The notes: generated from the letters alone by a model not told the origin. DNA of 64,000 nucleotides from Acanthochromis polyacanthus (GCF_021347895.1 NC_067130.1:30587817-30651816), one strand, 5' to 3'. Shown: positions 33,267 through 46,436, counted from the stretch's first letter. Numbers and translations are program-made.

Positions 33267-36200
33267 TTATTTGGCGGTGATGACGGCGGGTATGTCGGTA
33301 GTGGCGTCGGTTCCCGCCGCCGCCTCCTCGTCCGAGTCGCTCTCGGCGCTGTCGCTCTCATCCGAGTCGCTGTCGGCGGCTCCAGGCGTGGCCGTGGCCT
33401 CCTCGCTGCTCTGGCTCTCCTCGTCCTCGGACTCCTGGCTGGTGCTGTTGCTGTCGCTGGCGGTGCTGGCGCTCTCCTCCTCTTCCTCTTCCTCTGGGGT
33501 GCTGCTGCTCTCGCTCTCGCTGGTGGTGGCCTCGCTGGTGCTGGCGCTCTCCTCCTCCTCTGGCAGGGCGGCCTGGCGGGGGCTGATGTCCTGAGATGTG
33601 CCGGAGGAGGTGTCCAGTCCCTGGCTCTCCACCTCAGGGGTGCTGGTGTCTTCCTCCAGGAGGTCAGAGTGGACCTGAAGAGCCTGGAGGTCATAGAAAA
33701 GATGAGAATATTAGTTTATTTTGTTTGTCTGTAAGTCCACAGTGCATACAAAGCTGAAGTAATGAGTGGAGCTTGTTTGTCTACAGTTGTGTTTACATCA
33801 GGTTGAGTTTCCCATTTCTGCGTTTTATAAAAGGTAGCAATACATCAGGTTGGTTAAGGAGGATTAAGGAACTTGATGGCCCTGACAGCAGGTGCTCTTT
33901 GGTGGGGCCGGAGAAATTACAAGAAATAAGGTCCAAGATGCCTTTGCTCGGGTTTTAATCCCAAATAATACCAAATATATCATTCAAATTGACTCTATAG
34001 TTTGATATGCACGGGTGAGTTTGGATCCCAACATGCTAAACATTAAATTAGTATTATTTAAGATGGAAAGGCATAGTTTCGTTTCCAATCGTTGAAAATA
34101 TGCTGAAAAAAATGCACTTAAAAAATTGGCGGCAGTAGTTTCAGTTCTAACTTTAATAGAAAAATACATTTGCACCTATAGCTAAAGCACTGAAAGACCT
34201 TGAAGCACAGTTTAAGTGAAAGTACTGAGAAAAGTTGGACAGTCAGCTGAAGTTTACATACTGAAAGGAGATAAAGTGAAGGTTATCAGCTGAAGTGTAG
34301 CAGCAGGAACAAGAAGCATGAAGCTAGAAGTATGTTGAAGAATAAGTCTTGAAAGGAGCAGATGAAAAAGCAGGAAGTGTCTGTTTAATGGAGAGAAAGG
34401 AGTGTTGACATAAAGTCAAGAAGAATCAAGGAAGAGACAGAACAAGAGAACAAAGCATTTCAGACTAGTTATGTTTTTAAGGAGCACCTCTGGTTCACCA
34501 GATTTAAAATAGAACCCACATGTGCCGATGCTTAAGTAAAGACAACCAGGAAGCAACAGTTTAACGTATTTGCATCCTTCAGGATCTTAACAGCAGATTG
34601 GGTTTCTTAGGACTATCAGCCTAAACTGACCTGTACCTTGTACACCTTGAGAGACTTCTCCACCTCGTTGCCATCGGTCATGTCATAGGCCATCTTCTTT
34701 CCTGCACCGACAAACTCGTAGGACTTGTACGGGGCGGGGAGCTTGTGGTAGGATTTGTCCTCCACATAGACGATGGACTTGTAGTCGCTGGGGTAGCCTC
34801 CCAGGTTGTCTCCTCGGGCCGGGTCAGTGACGATGGTAGGCTCGAGGGGCTCAGCGGTGGTTTCAGGCAGGGGCTCGTCGGTCACAATGACGGGGATGAT
34901 GGTGGCCGGAGCAGCAGTGGAGGATTCACCCGACTCTGAGCTGTTGCTGGATTCCTCATCCTCCTCTTCCTCCTCGGTTTCCTGGAGACACAGAGGGTCA
35001 AATGGGCGATGGGTGAAAAGGAGATTAGTCCTGTGTGCTGCTGTCATCTCTGGCAATCCAATTTACTCAATTTTGATTGGTACAAAGATCAAAACTACAA
35101 GTTTTTCACTGTTAGCTTATGTTTCACCCTAAAAAAAAATCGAAGAAACGTGAGATTAAAAAGCTGTATTATTCTAAAAGGTAACTGAAAAGACACTTGA
35201 AGCAGATAAATCTGTACTCACGCTCTCCTCTGCTTCATCATCGTCGTCATCATCGCTGTCTTCGCTGGTCTTGCTGCTGACTGAAGCTGTATCTGAGGTT
35301 GAAGCTGTATCTGTGCTGTCAGAGCTGACCTCAGTTGGAGCTTCCTCAGCTGCCGCCTGCTCCAAAAATCATTAAAAGTTGTAAAACTTCCACACATCTG
35401 TTTAACACAATTAGTGGTCCTGATTAATTATGAATAATGTGATTCTAACTGCTGATCTCTCACCTCGTCCTCGTCCGAACTCTCTGCGCTCTCATCTGAT
35501 CCGGCTGCTGCTGCTGCTGCAACCTTCTGCAACATCAGAGATGTCATAAATTAGATTAATCCTCTTTTTACACTTTGCTGCTTCTTTTTTTGCCACTTTA
35601 TTCAAGCCTTAAGAAAATTCCAGTCAGAGGTGATTATTTAGTCTTGGGATCTTTGTTTCTTAGCTGAATTCTAGTCACATAAAAGAAATGTTTTGAAGTT
35701 TTTCTTGGTTTTTAATAAATCAAATTGTTGTGTAATTATGAAAATGAGGTTTGACTCATTAGGTGGCTTGTAGGTAACTGTCGGGTGACTTTACTAATTG
35801 GATAAAGCAACAATTTTCGCAGCAAAAAAGAGGCTCTGCTGAGGTACACTCTAACTATCCAAACAATCCTGTAGGATTTCAGCATTTATTTACAGTTTTA
35901 AAGTGACAGGTAATTGTAAGAAGGAACTTTGAGCCACTACCTCCACAAGTAAGTTGTGCTGTAATGGTCAGAACAAATAATCAGAGCTTCCTGACTCCAT
36001 GTTTTTCCTTTTAATTGTATCCTGGCACCTCCTAACACCAGTTAGGAGGTTCCAGATACAGAAATTTCACTTGTACTTTTGCCAGTTTCCAGTTATAAAC
36101 CATTTAAGACTTTTACAAGCAAAAAAAGTTTCTCATAAAATATGATACTTTGTTCTCAGAAGTTCTACTCTCATGTGACGCTGAACCACTTTTTATTGGA

Positions 36201-37142
36201 GAATGAAGGTTCCAGTTTCTTTTGTTTAATTTTATAGATTAATTTGAATAATTTCAAGGTTTGGATTGTTGGTAATCAAAACAGACTTCATGAATTTGTC
36301 ACTTTTTTGGGGGTAATTGTAAAGAGCAGCAATTATTAGAACTAGATCAGAACAGTGTTTAAAACTTAACCAGCTACAGCAGTGAAACCACGACCTCAAG
36401 AATTCTGATCTAATTCTAGAATGTGAATGTTGTAACAATAACAGGATGCACTTTTTTGCACCGTGTACTTTTGATACTTTAGCTACATTTTGCCCGATTA
36501 TACCTGTGTACTTATACTTAAGTAACATTATACTGCAGTACTTTTATCTGTAATACAGGATGCATAAAGACACAATATCAAAAACCCTTTCAGAACACTA
36601 AAGAGACTGAGACTTCATCTCAGGTTGAGTTTTTTGGTTGTCAGAAACAACATCTGGACGAATAGTTTGTAAAAAATAAGTGGCTAACATTGCAGACAAG
36701 AAGAGAACCAGATGAGAGACATTACTGTCATAAGAAAATGAAGAAAAGATGCAGGAAGGGAACCTTAAATGGATAAATCAAAGTAGTCGTCTTACCTCTA
36801 CAACTGCTGCACGAGGCTGAGGAGCCTCCAGAGCCTGTTTCCTGAGAGCCGGAGGTGCTGGTCGCCTCACCTGTGGACAAAACAAACATTATAGAAGTCT
36901 CTCTTTTTGTTTCCCAACCTCCAACCCTCAAACATCCCTCCAGATACTCACCACTTCTTCAGAGCTCTCTGAACTGCTGTCAGAGACTTTTCTCGCCTGA
37001 AAACGTACAAAAACATACACACAAAATGAGAAGAATGTAGCCAAAACCAATGCAAACACGGAGTGAAAGTCAAACCAAAATGACTCACCGGCCGGCAGAG
37101 AACTGTGGCGAAGAGCAGAACAAAAACAACGGCCACTTTCAT
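33267..37142 (-). CDS. spp1: Osteopontin (secreted phosphoprotein 1), 7 coding exons, about 379 residues
   Basis: Minus-strand exons: 37142-37089, 36996-36952, 36870-36796, 35526-35464, 35356-35222, 34981-34631 and 33683-33267. All six introns are phase 0 with GT-AG ends, the SCPP hallmark. Exon order fits osteopontin: signal peptide (MKVAVVFVLLFATVLC), then ARKVSDSSSESSEEV with FAM20C-type Ser-x-Glu sites, a basic Arg/Pro-rich exon (34-58), two acidic exons with a six-Asp run (114-119), the large exon with RGD at 180-182 (PARGDNLGG) and a Tyr/Lys-rich stretch, and a last exon of Ser/Glu/Asp repeats ending AVITAK. The protein is a secreted mineral-binding, integrin-binding matrix phosphoprotein of bone and teeth. 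The donor of exon 34981-34631 may instead be six bases earlier (end at 34637), removing Val-Gln; both keep frame. The non-coding first exon is outside this span (see 41501-41680). Exon 2 probably starts at 37160. Confidence 0.93.
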
Positions 37143-38164
37143 TGTGTCACAGTTTGGTGCCTGGACGGGAGACAAAACCAGAAACACGCAGGTTGAAGTC
37201 GCACAATAAAACATCGCAGCGCAACACAATAAAACAATGGGACATAATCGTGACACGCAGAGCTCTCCCGGCGCCTCAACGCTCGTCCGAAGGCCATAAC
37301 TTCACAGGAAACACAATGACATGTCAAACTCCGTCAATCAGCAGCTGGATTCCTTCCTAAAAATGGAAGCCACTCGGTCACATGACTGCTAGCTGGCCTC
37401 GGTATGTCACAGGAAGTCATTAAGGCCTCAATTACAGGCCCCGAGGAGCACTTATGTGCCTTTTGATGATTCAGCTTGGATACAGTAAAACATTTTCTCT
37501 GTCATCACACTGGGATAATCACATCGTTCTGCAATGTGGTTTCTTAAAGTATGAGTCCGGAGGTTTCTGGCCGATTCTGTTCCAAAAGATGTGAGAAAAT
37601 GACAGGTGTGATTCAGAAAGAGGTAGAATCAGTTTGTGGCTGTTTGGCTGAAACTGGCATCGTTCAGAGATACTACAGTCTGACTGGAATTTATGTTTGC
37701 ATCAGTCGAATGTAAGGATTTATGAACATTCTACATTCAGAAGGTTCCATAAAGGTGTAAATAGTCTTTACTATGTCTTTTTTTATATTTATTGTACTTT
37801 TGTTTTCTTGTCTTTCCGCTTCAATGCCTCAATTGTATCCAGCAGTGGTATAATGTGAATTTCAATGGTTAGGAATCATTTAAGTCCATGTTCGCTTAGC
37901 TTAGCTTCTTTTAGCTTAGGATTACTTATTCTACTACACCAATCGTTGCAAGCTCAATGCACCATTGTTTTTAGTTTTTAGGTTATTTTTTCAGACAGAA
38001 ATCAGCAAAAAAATCATCTCAAATTCTGCATGATGTTTCAGAATTTTTCCTCAAACAAGTACCAGTGTATTAGAATTGCAAAAAGGTAGCCAGACATTAT
38101 GCTACTTTTCATTTTTGCAGAGATCTTTACCTTTAATCTCGCCAACAACGTGTTGGGCATCGCT

Positions 38165-38650
38165 TTGTGACACCTTTTAAAAGTGGATCTTAATTATATA
38201 CTTTCATATTTCATAAAAAGCCAAACAACTGTCTAAAAAAAGTTGGACGTTGCAGTTGTTAATGTAAAATAACCAAACAGGAGTAACATGTGCATTTGTT
38301 GGGGGCTATTTTCAGCTGTGGATTACTACACATTATAAACTCTAGAGAAAATTGCAAGTTGGTAGATGTAGAATTAATCCTAATTAAGCTACAGTTTGAG
38401 TGGCTTCCCATTTGTGACACCCTTTGACATACATCTATAAAACTGGGTCACAATTATATAGTTTAGTTTATCATAAAAAGTCCAAATCACTGTCTAAAGC
38501 AGCTGGACACTGTAGTTTTTAATGCAAAATATCCAAAAAGGAGTAAACTGTGCATTTGTTGGGGACTATTTTCACTTTTGGATTAATACACAACTTAAAC
38601 TCTGGTGAGAATTGCAAGCTAGTAAATGTGAATTAATCTCATTTGAACTA
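38165..38650. repeat. Diverged tandem duplication, unit about 240 bp
   Basis: Unit 1 (38165-38400) and unit 2 (38412-38650) share in order TTTGTGACACC, CACAATTATATA/TTAATTATATA, CATAAAAAG, GTGCATTTGTTGGGG, CTATTTTCA and AATTGCAAG. Divergence of roughly a fifth suggests an old duplication or two adjacent copies of one repeat. Confidence 0.75.
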
Positions 38651-40570
38651 CAGCTCATGTTTCTCATTTTGATATGTTGATGAGATTGATAGGCATCAGC
38701 TACGTCAGATTATACTTCTATCGCTTCACTGCAGACATCAAACCTTGTTGGCAGAAGCTTTAAACATATATTTCTTGCTTTCTTTCCCCCCTCTGCTTTT
38801 CTTTTTGTGCTCTGTGGGCGGATCAGTCTGAGTGGCTGCTTCTGTCTTTAATGACGGACTCTTCATATACTGTGTAATTCACAGGGTTATAACTGGAAAG
38901 CCACAGCGCAGCTAAAACATGACAGACGCCCAGATGACTGTATACGGGTGTATTTTCGTATGTTTATCTTCTTGTTCGTCCTTGAGAGTTTTGATTCCTG
39001 TCTTTATCTCTGTGGGGCCATTTGAGCATTAAGTTCTTGTTTTTAGTGTTAAAACAACCTCACAATTACAGCAACAGGAAGTGTAGCTGTGTGTATGTGT
39101 GTTCTGGTGTTTGTGACGCCTTCGTTTGAGACCTTGAGGACATTTTAGTCTTTTATATTTGAGGTTTAAGAGTTGGTTTTAGGCTTAATGTTAGATTAAG
39201 GTTTGGGGTTTGCAGTGTTGCTGTAGTGGTTGAAGGGAAATCTGCTTATTCGTTTTCTTGCAAAGACTAAACAGGAAGTTTGATACCACGCCCTTATTTG
39301 TCTGCTAAATCTGAAGCTAATGCTAGCAGGGGATTAGCTTAGCTTGGCGTAAGGAGAGGAAACAGGTCAAAACATGTCAACCAACATCTCTAAAGCTAAA
39401 TATTTAACAGGTTACATCTATTTTGTTCATGCAAAGAAAAACCAAAATGCAAAAGCAACACTTTGTGGTTCATTTGGGTGTAATGTACAAAAGCATTTCA
39501 ATGCTGGGAGAGCGTACTTCCTAGTTCTTTGTCCTTACTGTGAAGTTGCTGGCTTTTCCTTGTGTTGTTCTAAAAACTGTTGAAATTCAACAATTTTGCT
39601 GAACTTCTAGTACCTCAACGGCACGCTTCAACCAATAATCGCTTTGAGAAACACTGGACGTTTTTAAAAATGTCATTTCCCCCCAAAAAATTGCTTATAT
39701 AAAGTGTTTTTTTTGCACTTTCTGTCATGCAATACCATCTGATTAGGCCCTAATTCATTCTGCAGAAGGACAAGAAGCCAAAACATACAGTCAGCATCAT
39801 AAAAAAAAAACAGTTTTCAGTGACAAAAAGTAATGCTAAAGATGATATGGTTTCCACAGAGCTGCTACCTCAACATCATGGAGTTTAGTCAAGAGAGAGA
39901 AGAAACCAAGAAAGCCTAATTCCACCTAAGATCTCAAAAATGCTCAAATAACCTACCTTGACATTTATTTGACTTAGTGTTTTTTCTATTTAATGTACCA
40001 TTTATGAAGCTGACTGATCATTTCAAGCTTCTCACAGCATTTGAAAACTTGACTTTTGCATCCAAGTCTTATAGTCTGGACACATATGAAGACAAAGGTT
40101 TGCAGCCACATTCACCAAGATGCCTCCAATTGTGCCAGATAGTTTTAATCGTGGACCAAGGCCTCTAACTTACAGGTCAAACAGAACATTGTAATCACTC
40201 AGCTTGAGTTGTTGCATTCAAACTGCCTGAAAAGAGCAGAAATCTTTGACAGCTGCAGGTGACAAAAGACCGCAAATGTAGTCATATTATATTTGAATTC
40301 TGAGCAGCATTCAAATGTGCATCACTCACTTTCTTTCATTAGTAGAACAGATAATTGAAATTCAGTCTGAGGCAGAAGAGAGAAAAATGTCTGCCTCGAG
40401 TTTCAGTCTAATGTGAAAACCCTGCTGGAGCTGACAATAAAAAAACAGATTCAGCGTTTGTGTGTTGTTGGTGTGGTTAGTCAGCGTTTGTCCTGATGAT
40501 GTGACACATAATCCAGAGGTTAGTTTCCTGCTGCCCACAGCTTCCTCTTCCTACCCCTGGTGACACTGTG

Positions 40571-40665
40571 ACACTAATCGGCCAATCAAACGCCCCCGTT
40601 TTACCTCTGACCAATCACGGGCCGGCTGTAAAGTCCTAAAAAAAGAACTCATAATTGGCTGTAAT
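40571..40665. promoter_or_regulatory. Cluster of CCAAT motifs
   Basis: Two direct CCAATCA motifs (40582, 40611) and one inverted ATTGG (40654) fall within 80 bp, beside GC-rich CGCCCCCG. Such spacing is typical of NF-Y-bound regulatory DNA. It lies about 0.9 kb downstream of the proposed spp1 start, inside the inferred first intron. Function is inferred only. Confidence 0.25.
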
Positions 40666-41500
40666 AAACTGCAGAGAGTTTACAGCGGATAACCAAACCC
40701 TCCTGTGGGTTTAATGCGAGTTTTCATTTCTGATAATGTTTAATGAGGACGTCAGGATGAAGCTGCAGTTTATTAGAAATCTAACTGTCGTCGAAGAATC
40801 TACTAAAAAATGACATTTATCTCTTGAAAATGCTTTAAAAAGTTGACTTGTTTTGGATTGGAGTTTAAATAATATCCAAACTAGCAGATTTTTGTCATTT
40901 GATTTCAAGTCTAAAATGTTTTGAGAGAGTTTTAAAAGCAAAATCCTCAAAATTGTGCATTTCTTGAGACATTTCTGCAGTTAAAGATGCTTTTTGTCCA
41001 AAGTTGCAAGAACAAACCCACTGAGAACCTGTTCTGCATGGCTAAAGGTAAACATGTAATTCCTAAAAACCTTCAATCTGCTGCTACCTAAAGTCTATTT
41101 TGGACCCTGACTGCAGAGATTTGGACACGAGAACATGAGTGAGGTGTAGTTTTGAGGTCTGCTGCTCAAGTTTACCCTAAAAGTTGATGGATGGGGTTTG
41201 TGGTCAGAACTATAAGCAGGAAAGCCACGATTTTCCTCACCAAAGTGTAAAGAAACCGGGTCTTTATGTGCTTTTTTTTTAAAGAAAGCAGTGCCAAAAT
41301 GGGAAAAAACAGTCTGAGAACAAAGGTGCATTAAGGTTCTTAAGCCAGTTTTTGAGCTTTTCACACTGCAAGTTTCTCAATTAAAGCTTAAAAATGCACA
41401 TTTATTTTGCAGATTGTACAAACATGAACCTTTCATAAGGGATGCACAAAAACACCATTAAATAAAGACTAAATGAAACATTCAGTGAGTTCATTCTGAC

Positions 41501-41680
41501 CTGTTTTGCAGTCGGAGGAAGCTTCAGGAGTTGAGCAGGAACGCACAGACGTGGTTTTTTAGTCTTTTAGTTTATCTCCTGGGTTTCCCTGGATGCTGTT
41601 TGCTGCTCGGTGATGCTGCTGCTGACAGCTCTGCTCCTGGTTGGCTTATAAACCTTCCAGCCTCCGATGGCAGCCAATGA
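41501..41680 (-). promoter_or_regulatory. spp1: Candidate spp1 promoter and non-coding exon 1
   Basis: On the minus strand a TATA box (GGTTTATAAG, 41644-41653) lies about 25 bp downstream of an ATTGG/CCAAT box (41674-41678); upstream is a TGATGTCAT-like AP-1/CRE motif. A start near 41618 would give an exon of about 118 nt ending at a donor-like ACAG|GTCAGA (41501/41500). The next acceptor in this orientation that fits is spp1 exon 2 (37160). The layout (TATA, roughly 100-nt 5'UTR exon, then signal exon) copies that of the scpp1-like gene. The donor is weaker than consensus, so another gene or a false promoter is possible. Confidence 0.4.
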
Positions 41681-43589
41681 CACGGCGGCTCGTGATGTCA
41701 TGAGGTTAACCGCTCCGTGGTCCACCTCCCCTTGCTGTGCTCCCACTCTTCCTGTGGTCGGCGGTGGGCAAAACACACACTCAACAGACACACAACAGAC
41801 ACACAATGCAAAGACAAATCCACGGATGAAGACGTGCAGACGTTTACGGCCCAGACAGAAGCATGTGAGGCACTTTTTTTTGTACATTTTTTTCCTCCTT
41901 CACACACTCAGACACACTCACCGTGTGTGAAGCTAATTTAAGGACATGTAGTGACTTGCTCTGGGAAAGAAAATGTAAAAAAAAAACAGCAGCATGTAGC
42001 GGTAGGTGGTATGACAGTGATTCAGCTTCCTCACAGACACAAGGAGAAAATCATCTGACTGAGGTCTCGCTGGATAATTGAGAATTTGTCTGCGACACCA
42101 GACTGATTTGTCGTAATCTGTCAAACAACAGGGGGAGTTTTTTTTGTCTGTGTGTATGAATAGCTTTCAGTGCAGCAACCAGACCAGACTAAAGAAAGCA
42201 GAGAAAATGTGCTAAACTGATGATTAAAAACTGGATTATTTTGACGTCCTGACCGTCATTCTCTCCTCACCTTTCTGCAATAAGTTTAGGCTGTGTAATT
42301 TCACCAAAACTTTCTTTATGGCAGTTACAGACAAATCAAAGTAAAAACATGAACTCTTTACCCCTACAGTCAGAGGATCCAGCACTATTAGAGGTAGGGA
42401 TCTCTGCAAATCAAGTGATTATTTTTCCCTGTGATGGAACATTTCTATTCACATGGCCTCTTCCAGGACAACATGTCCTCCATCCATAGGTCACAACAGG
42501 TCAATGGATGCTTCAGTCAGTGTAAAAATGGTGTTAATTACATGTTATGGTCTTTAAGTCACCAGATTTCACCCAAACTGAGCATTTATGGGAAATTTTG
42601 AACCAGCGCAGGGACAAGAGTTAAGTGGTGACATGAGGTGGCTACAGTCCACACAACTAATAGTGAAGCTGATAAAACAGAAGTTACATTCAGTAACTGC
42701 TAATTTTCTGGCAGGACTTTGTGCAGAACCATTTCTCCATAGCTATTGTTTCCATACGGATGCATTTAAACATCGCAAACAACCCCCATTCAATCACATA
42801 CAACCAAGTAGATATGACCAATCGGAAAATGTTCACACATATTTTAAAGATTTTTTTTGCATTGTTGTCACTGAAAAGTGCATCGACGGTATAGAAACAG
42901 ATCTGGTGCAGACAAGGAAGAATCTGGGTTGCCAATAAAATCACAATGAGAGTGATAACCCCCTTGAACAGTGTTCATTTTTTGGTCAATATTTGTGCTC
43001 TACTTCTGTTACTGAAATCGTAAATGCTCTTTTTAGATGCATTTTTGATTAATTTTTTTGCACAAAGTTACTTTTGTAATGTTGAATATAATCTTTTTTT
43101 AATGTCAGTTTTGAACCCCAAATTTCTCCCTGTCTGTGGTTGTTTTCTGTTTTTATACGTAAATAAAGAAATAGGTTAAAGTGTGTATGACTTGGGTTCA
43201 GCTGTGGATTTAAGGGAAACCCTTACATAGACTCCTCAATAAAACCTACTTTAAAGAGTTGTGGACACAAGTGTTGAAAACTACTGAACAACATAATACA
43301 AACCCTGCTGCATTGACTTGAACTACTTTAGCCTATTTATTGAGGTACCCAGGATCTAATTTTAATGTTAACAATGATAGACAAGTTCCCACACATAAAT
43401 AATATTAAATAAGGTTAATTGAATCATCCCACCTTGATACCAGAAAAAAAAAACTGCACTGCACTAAGGTAAAGGTTAGGAGCGTTTGTCCTGGACGGGG
43501 TAACAATGGACATGAATTCCAACATAAAGTCTGTCAGCTCTCAGAATGTCTTTTTGGTAAAGGTGGTGGGGGACACACAACGTTTAATT
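41681..43589. other. No gene recognised
   Basis: Contains CACACA-rich, low-complexity sequence (about 41775-41810 and 41898-41930) that yields overlapping frames on both strands. Frames up to 116 codons (42588-42938) have no domain. Confidence 0.4.
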
Positions 43590-44010
43590 CAATTTTTCAG
43601 TTCAATTTCATTTATTTAGCAAAGATTCATTGAGCCTAACCCTTAGCATAGTAAGGTACAGACCGTACGAATTACAAAAAGAGAACAGAAAACCCAACAA
43701 TCCAAAGTTGCCTTTGAATTTCCTATGAGTGATGGTGGGAAGGAATGAATAAAACTCAGGGACAGGGAATGGGGAAAAAAGCCTCCAACAGAACCAGGTT
43801 CAAGGAAGACAACCATCTGTCTTGATCGGTTGGGTGAGAGTAGGGATGGATAGAAGTAGTGACTTGAAGTCAGTTTCACCAGGACAACCATTGGTTCTTC
43901 CTGGAAATGGCCTTCACCAGGATAGCCCTGTGGATGTGGAAGAAGTATTCGAGAGGTCCAGTTGGACATGGATCAATGGGTCTTAGGAGGCCTCCAATGA
44001 AACTACAGGG
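43590..44010. repeat. Diverged teleost interspersed repeat
   Basis: The ordered blocks TTCAATTTCATTTATTTAGC, AACCCAACAATCC, CCTATGAGTGATGGTGGGAA, CCTCCAACAGAACCAGG and TGATCGGTTGGGTGAGAGTA match a family repeated very widely in percomorph genomes (multi-block with AAACCCAACAATC ... GAAACCTCCAGCAGAACCAGG). No ends or coding part are seen. Confidence 0.6.
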
Positions 44011-45479
44011 AATGCTCATGGGGCTCCACATACAATGAATAAGATTGGGTGTAGAGAGCCATGGAGGGTTTTCATCATGGTACTGGAAGTAGTGTTTCCT
44101 ATACATTCTCTTATGGATGGTTGCTCTGATGCATTTAAGTTAAACTATCAAGCATTCCATTGGACAAGTTGCTATTAAAACGATAAAGTTAATACTGACC
44201 AGGCCTAGTGTGTCCAGTAGTTGTTCAGATATTTCAGAATGAACCACTGACAATGCTGTAAAAAGGTAAAAGATTCATGAGGTGCTAACCATTTTTCCGA
44301 AACATGTTCTTAATAAACTTCTATTTAATTTGAACTTTTTTGTCACTAACAGTGTTAATCAACCGGATTAAGACGACATCCACACTAATACATTTTAGTT
44401 TCATGACATATTTTTGCTTCATTTAAGCTTAGCAGTCACACTCCTACAATGTTTTAGGACTACTACAGTGGAAACCTAGGATTAGATATTGCTAATGGCT
44501 TTAACTGATTCTGATTTGACCGTTTTTTCGTTTAATCAAAAGTAGATTTTTTTTGGTTTTCATCAAACAAATTCCACTTTTACAAAGACGGACACATTAA
44601 CTGTATGTAATATGTATAAAAAAATGAGCTGGCAGCAGGTGGGCTGTATCCAGACGGACGAACATTCTTTGAATATTTGTACACTCATTGAGACGAAAGA
44701 ATCATTAAACCTGATTGACTTTGGCGGGGAAGTTTCTCCCAGATTCAGTCTGCAATTACAGTAAAATGTCTGAGTCTGTGTGTGTTGATGTCTGACAAAC
44801 TGACATACTCACTCGGTACTTATGTACATATATCACCTATACGTTTGCATAATAGTGCACTGACACATGAACCACAAATACACGTTTTCAGATACATGAA
44901 CAGATGCAGACATTTAAGTACACATGTTTTTTTCCGTCACCACCCTTACCCTTATTCTTTAGGTTAACACACACATACGGAGGCTCTGGTGGTACAGACA
45001 TGTTGAACTCTGACAGTTTGATGAGCTGTGAGGCCTCAGTCACAAACGTACAATTAGACGACGGCTCGAATCAAAGCTTTCGTCTTCTGCCAACAAAACT
45101 GAGGTATGTCGCATGAGAAACGCAGCAGCAGCGCCCTCGTATGACCCTCGTATTGATAATTGAGGGTTATAGATCTTTAACTGTTTTGCATTTAAAGGTG
45201 TCTCAATCAAAGAGTTGATGTGTATTTGTCAGTAAACTGCAATACCTTGTACAACCTTGGATCTGGGCAACAGACTGACTACTTATTGATTCTTTTTTTA
45301 AAATTTGTTTTCCAAAGAACATCTTCTATTAATTTGTTGTCAAAGAATATAGCTGATGTAACTGCATGTTTATATACAGTATGAGGAGTACCGTCATCAG
45401 TCTAAACCTGTAATTTTTCTTTGATAACTGAAGCTACACGGTTGATTTAAAGAAGGACACAATAAGCTTGTCCACACTG
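44011..45479. other. No gene recognised
   Basis: AT-rich intergenic DNA. No domain, exon or named repeat. Confidence 0.4.
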
Positions 45480-45990
45480 GTGTGAACGCTCATCTTTTGC
45501 ATTGACTGCATATAAACGATGGTTGTATCTTAAAAGTGAATTAATGCAGAAAGGACTAAAACCTGCATTATTTTTAATAGCCAGCAGAGGGCTGCTCTCC
45601 TGGTTGTAAAAAGAAGTATGATTGTATAGAAGTATGAATAAATGAACCTACTTTCCATTTGATTTGCTACCTGAGTGAACATTTTCCCAATGAGCTCATG
45701 GGCTCAATTGCTAGTTTGAAGCCTCCTTCAATACAGCATGGTGTTCACATGGTAAGTTATGGTCCCATTTAGAGTAAAAAAGACAGTAAAGCAGGTATGT
45801 TTTAGGGTGGTTTTAGGTTTGTGTAGTGTCCTTGGGCTCTCCAGTCAGATTCACCACTCACATGTTACGTTTGGTTTCAAAAGACCAAGATGGCATCTAC
45901 CAAACTTCAAAGTTATGGCTTCAGAACAGTAGTCCACAAGCCAGTGTTTGACATCAATCTTTTATATGCAGTCTATGTTCTATTATGATC
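45480..45990 (-). repeat. Interspersed repeat family A, copy 3 (inverted)
   Basis: Carries the family blocks in reverse complement (TAGCCAGCAGAGGG, GGTCCCATTTAGAGTAAAA, CATAGACTGCATATAAAAGA in minus orientation). It is followed by sequence seen with other fish repeats (CCAAGATGGCATCTACCAA). Confidence 0.5.
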
Positions 45991-46436
45991 CAACCACAAG
46001 CTCTATGTGCAGATCTACAAACAAAAATTATGCATGGGAAGTTATAATCAATAAGATGTGTTGATTCAAGATACATGTGGAAACAAATCAGAATGCCAGC
46101 TGTGGATTAACAAACTTACTGCTGCCCTCTCATAATTAGATCAACCATGGTACTGTCAGGAGTGAACATGGCCTGAGTGTTTGCGTCAGTGTGTGTGTAA
46201 TCTGACGTTTGCAGGAAAAGGATTAAAATAGGAATGAAGCAGAATGAGACATGTCTGGGATAAATGTGTCAGAACACACTGGATAGAGTCTCCAGAACAG
46301 AAATGTTTGTGTCTGAGATCATTTCTTGTCTTCTGTTTATGTTTCATTGTCGGACATCTGATTAAGATGCCTCCTGGGAGACTTCTTTTGGTGGTTTTCC
46401 AGTCACATCCAGCTGGAAAGAGATGCTAGGGTAGAT

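Larger units (their letters stand above)
37161..41500 (-). other. spp1: Inferred first intron and upstream DNA of spp1
   Basis: An acceptor (CCCGTCCAG) ends at 37161, 19 nt upstream of the spp1 ATG, so a non-coding exon lies further up. I see no TATA box with a donor in the first few hundred bases, whereas both occur at 41.5-41.65 kb. The stretch itself holds a tandem duplication (38165-38650), LINE-like words and AT-rich DNA, with no other gene. Confidence 0.45.

Noticed and set aside
33120..33734. 204-codon plus frame, and the overlapping 112- and 154-codon frames
   Set aside because: All are shadows of the Ser/Glu-rich last exon of spp1 on the minus strand; codon repetition keeps the other frames open.
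37161..37500. Proximal promoter of spp1 directly upstream of the ATG exon
   Set aside because: An acceptor sits 19 nt before the ATG and no TATA box with a following donor is seen here, so the start is probably further upstream.
38165..38650. CRISPR-like repetition
   Set aside because: Two long diverged units without regular short repeats and spacers, in a eukaryotic genome.
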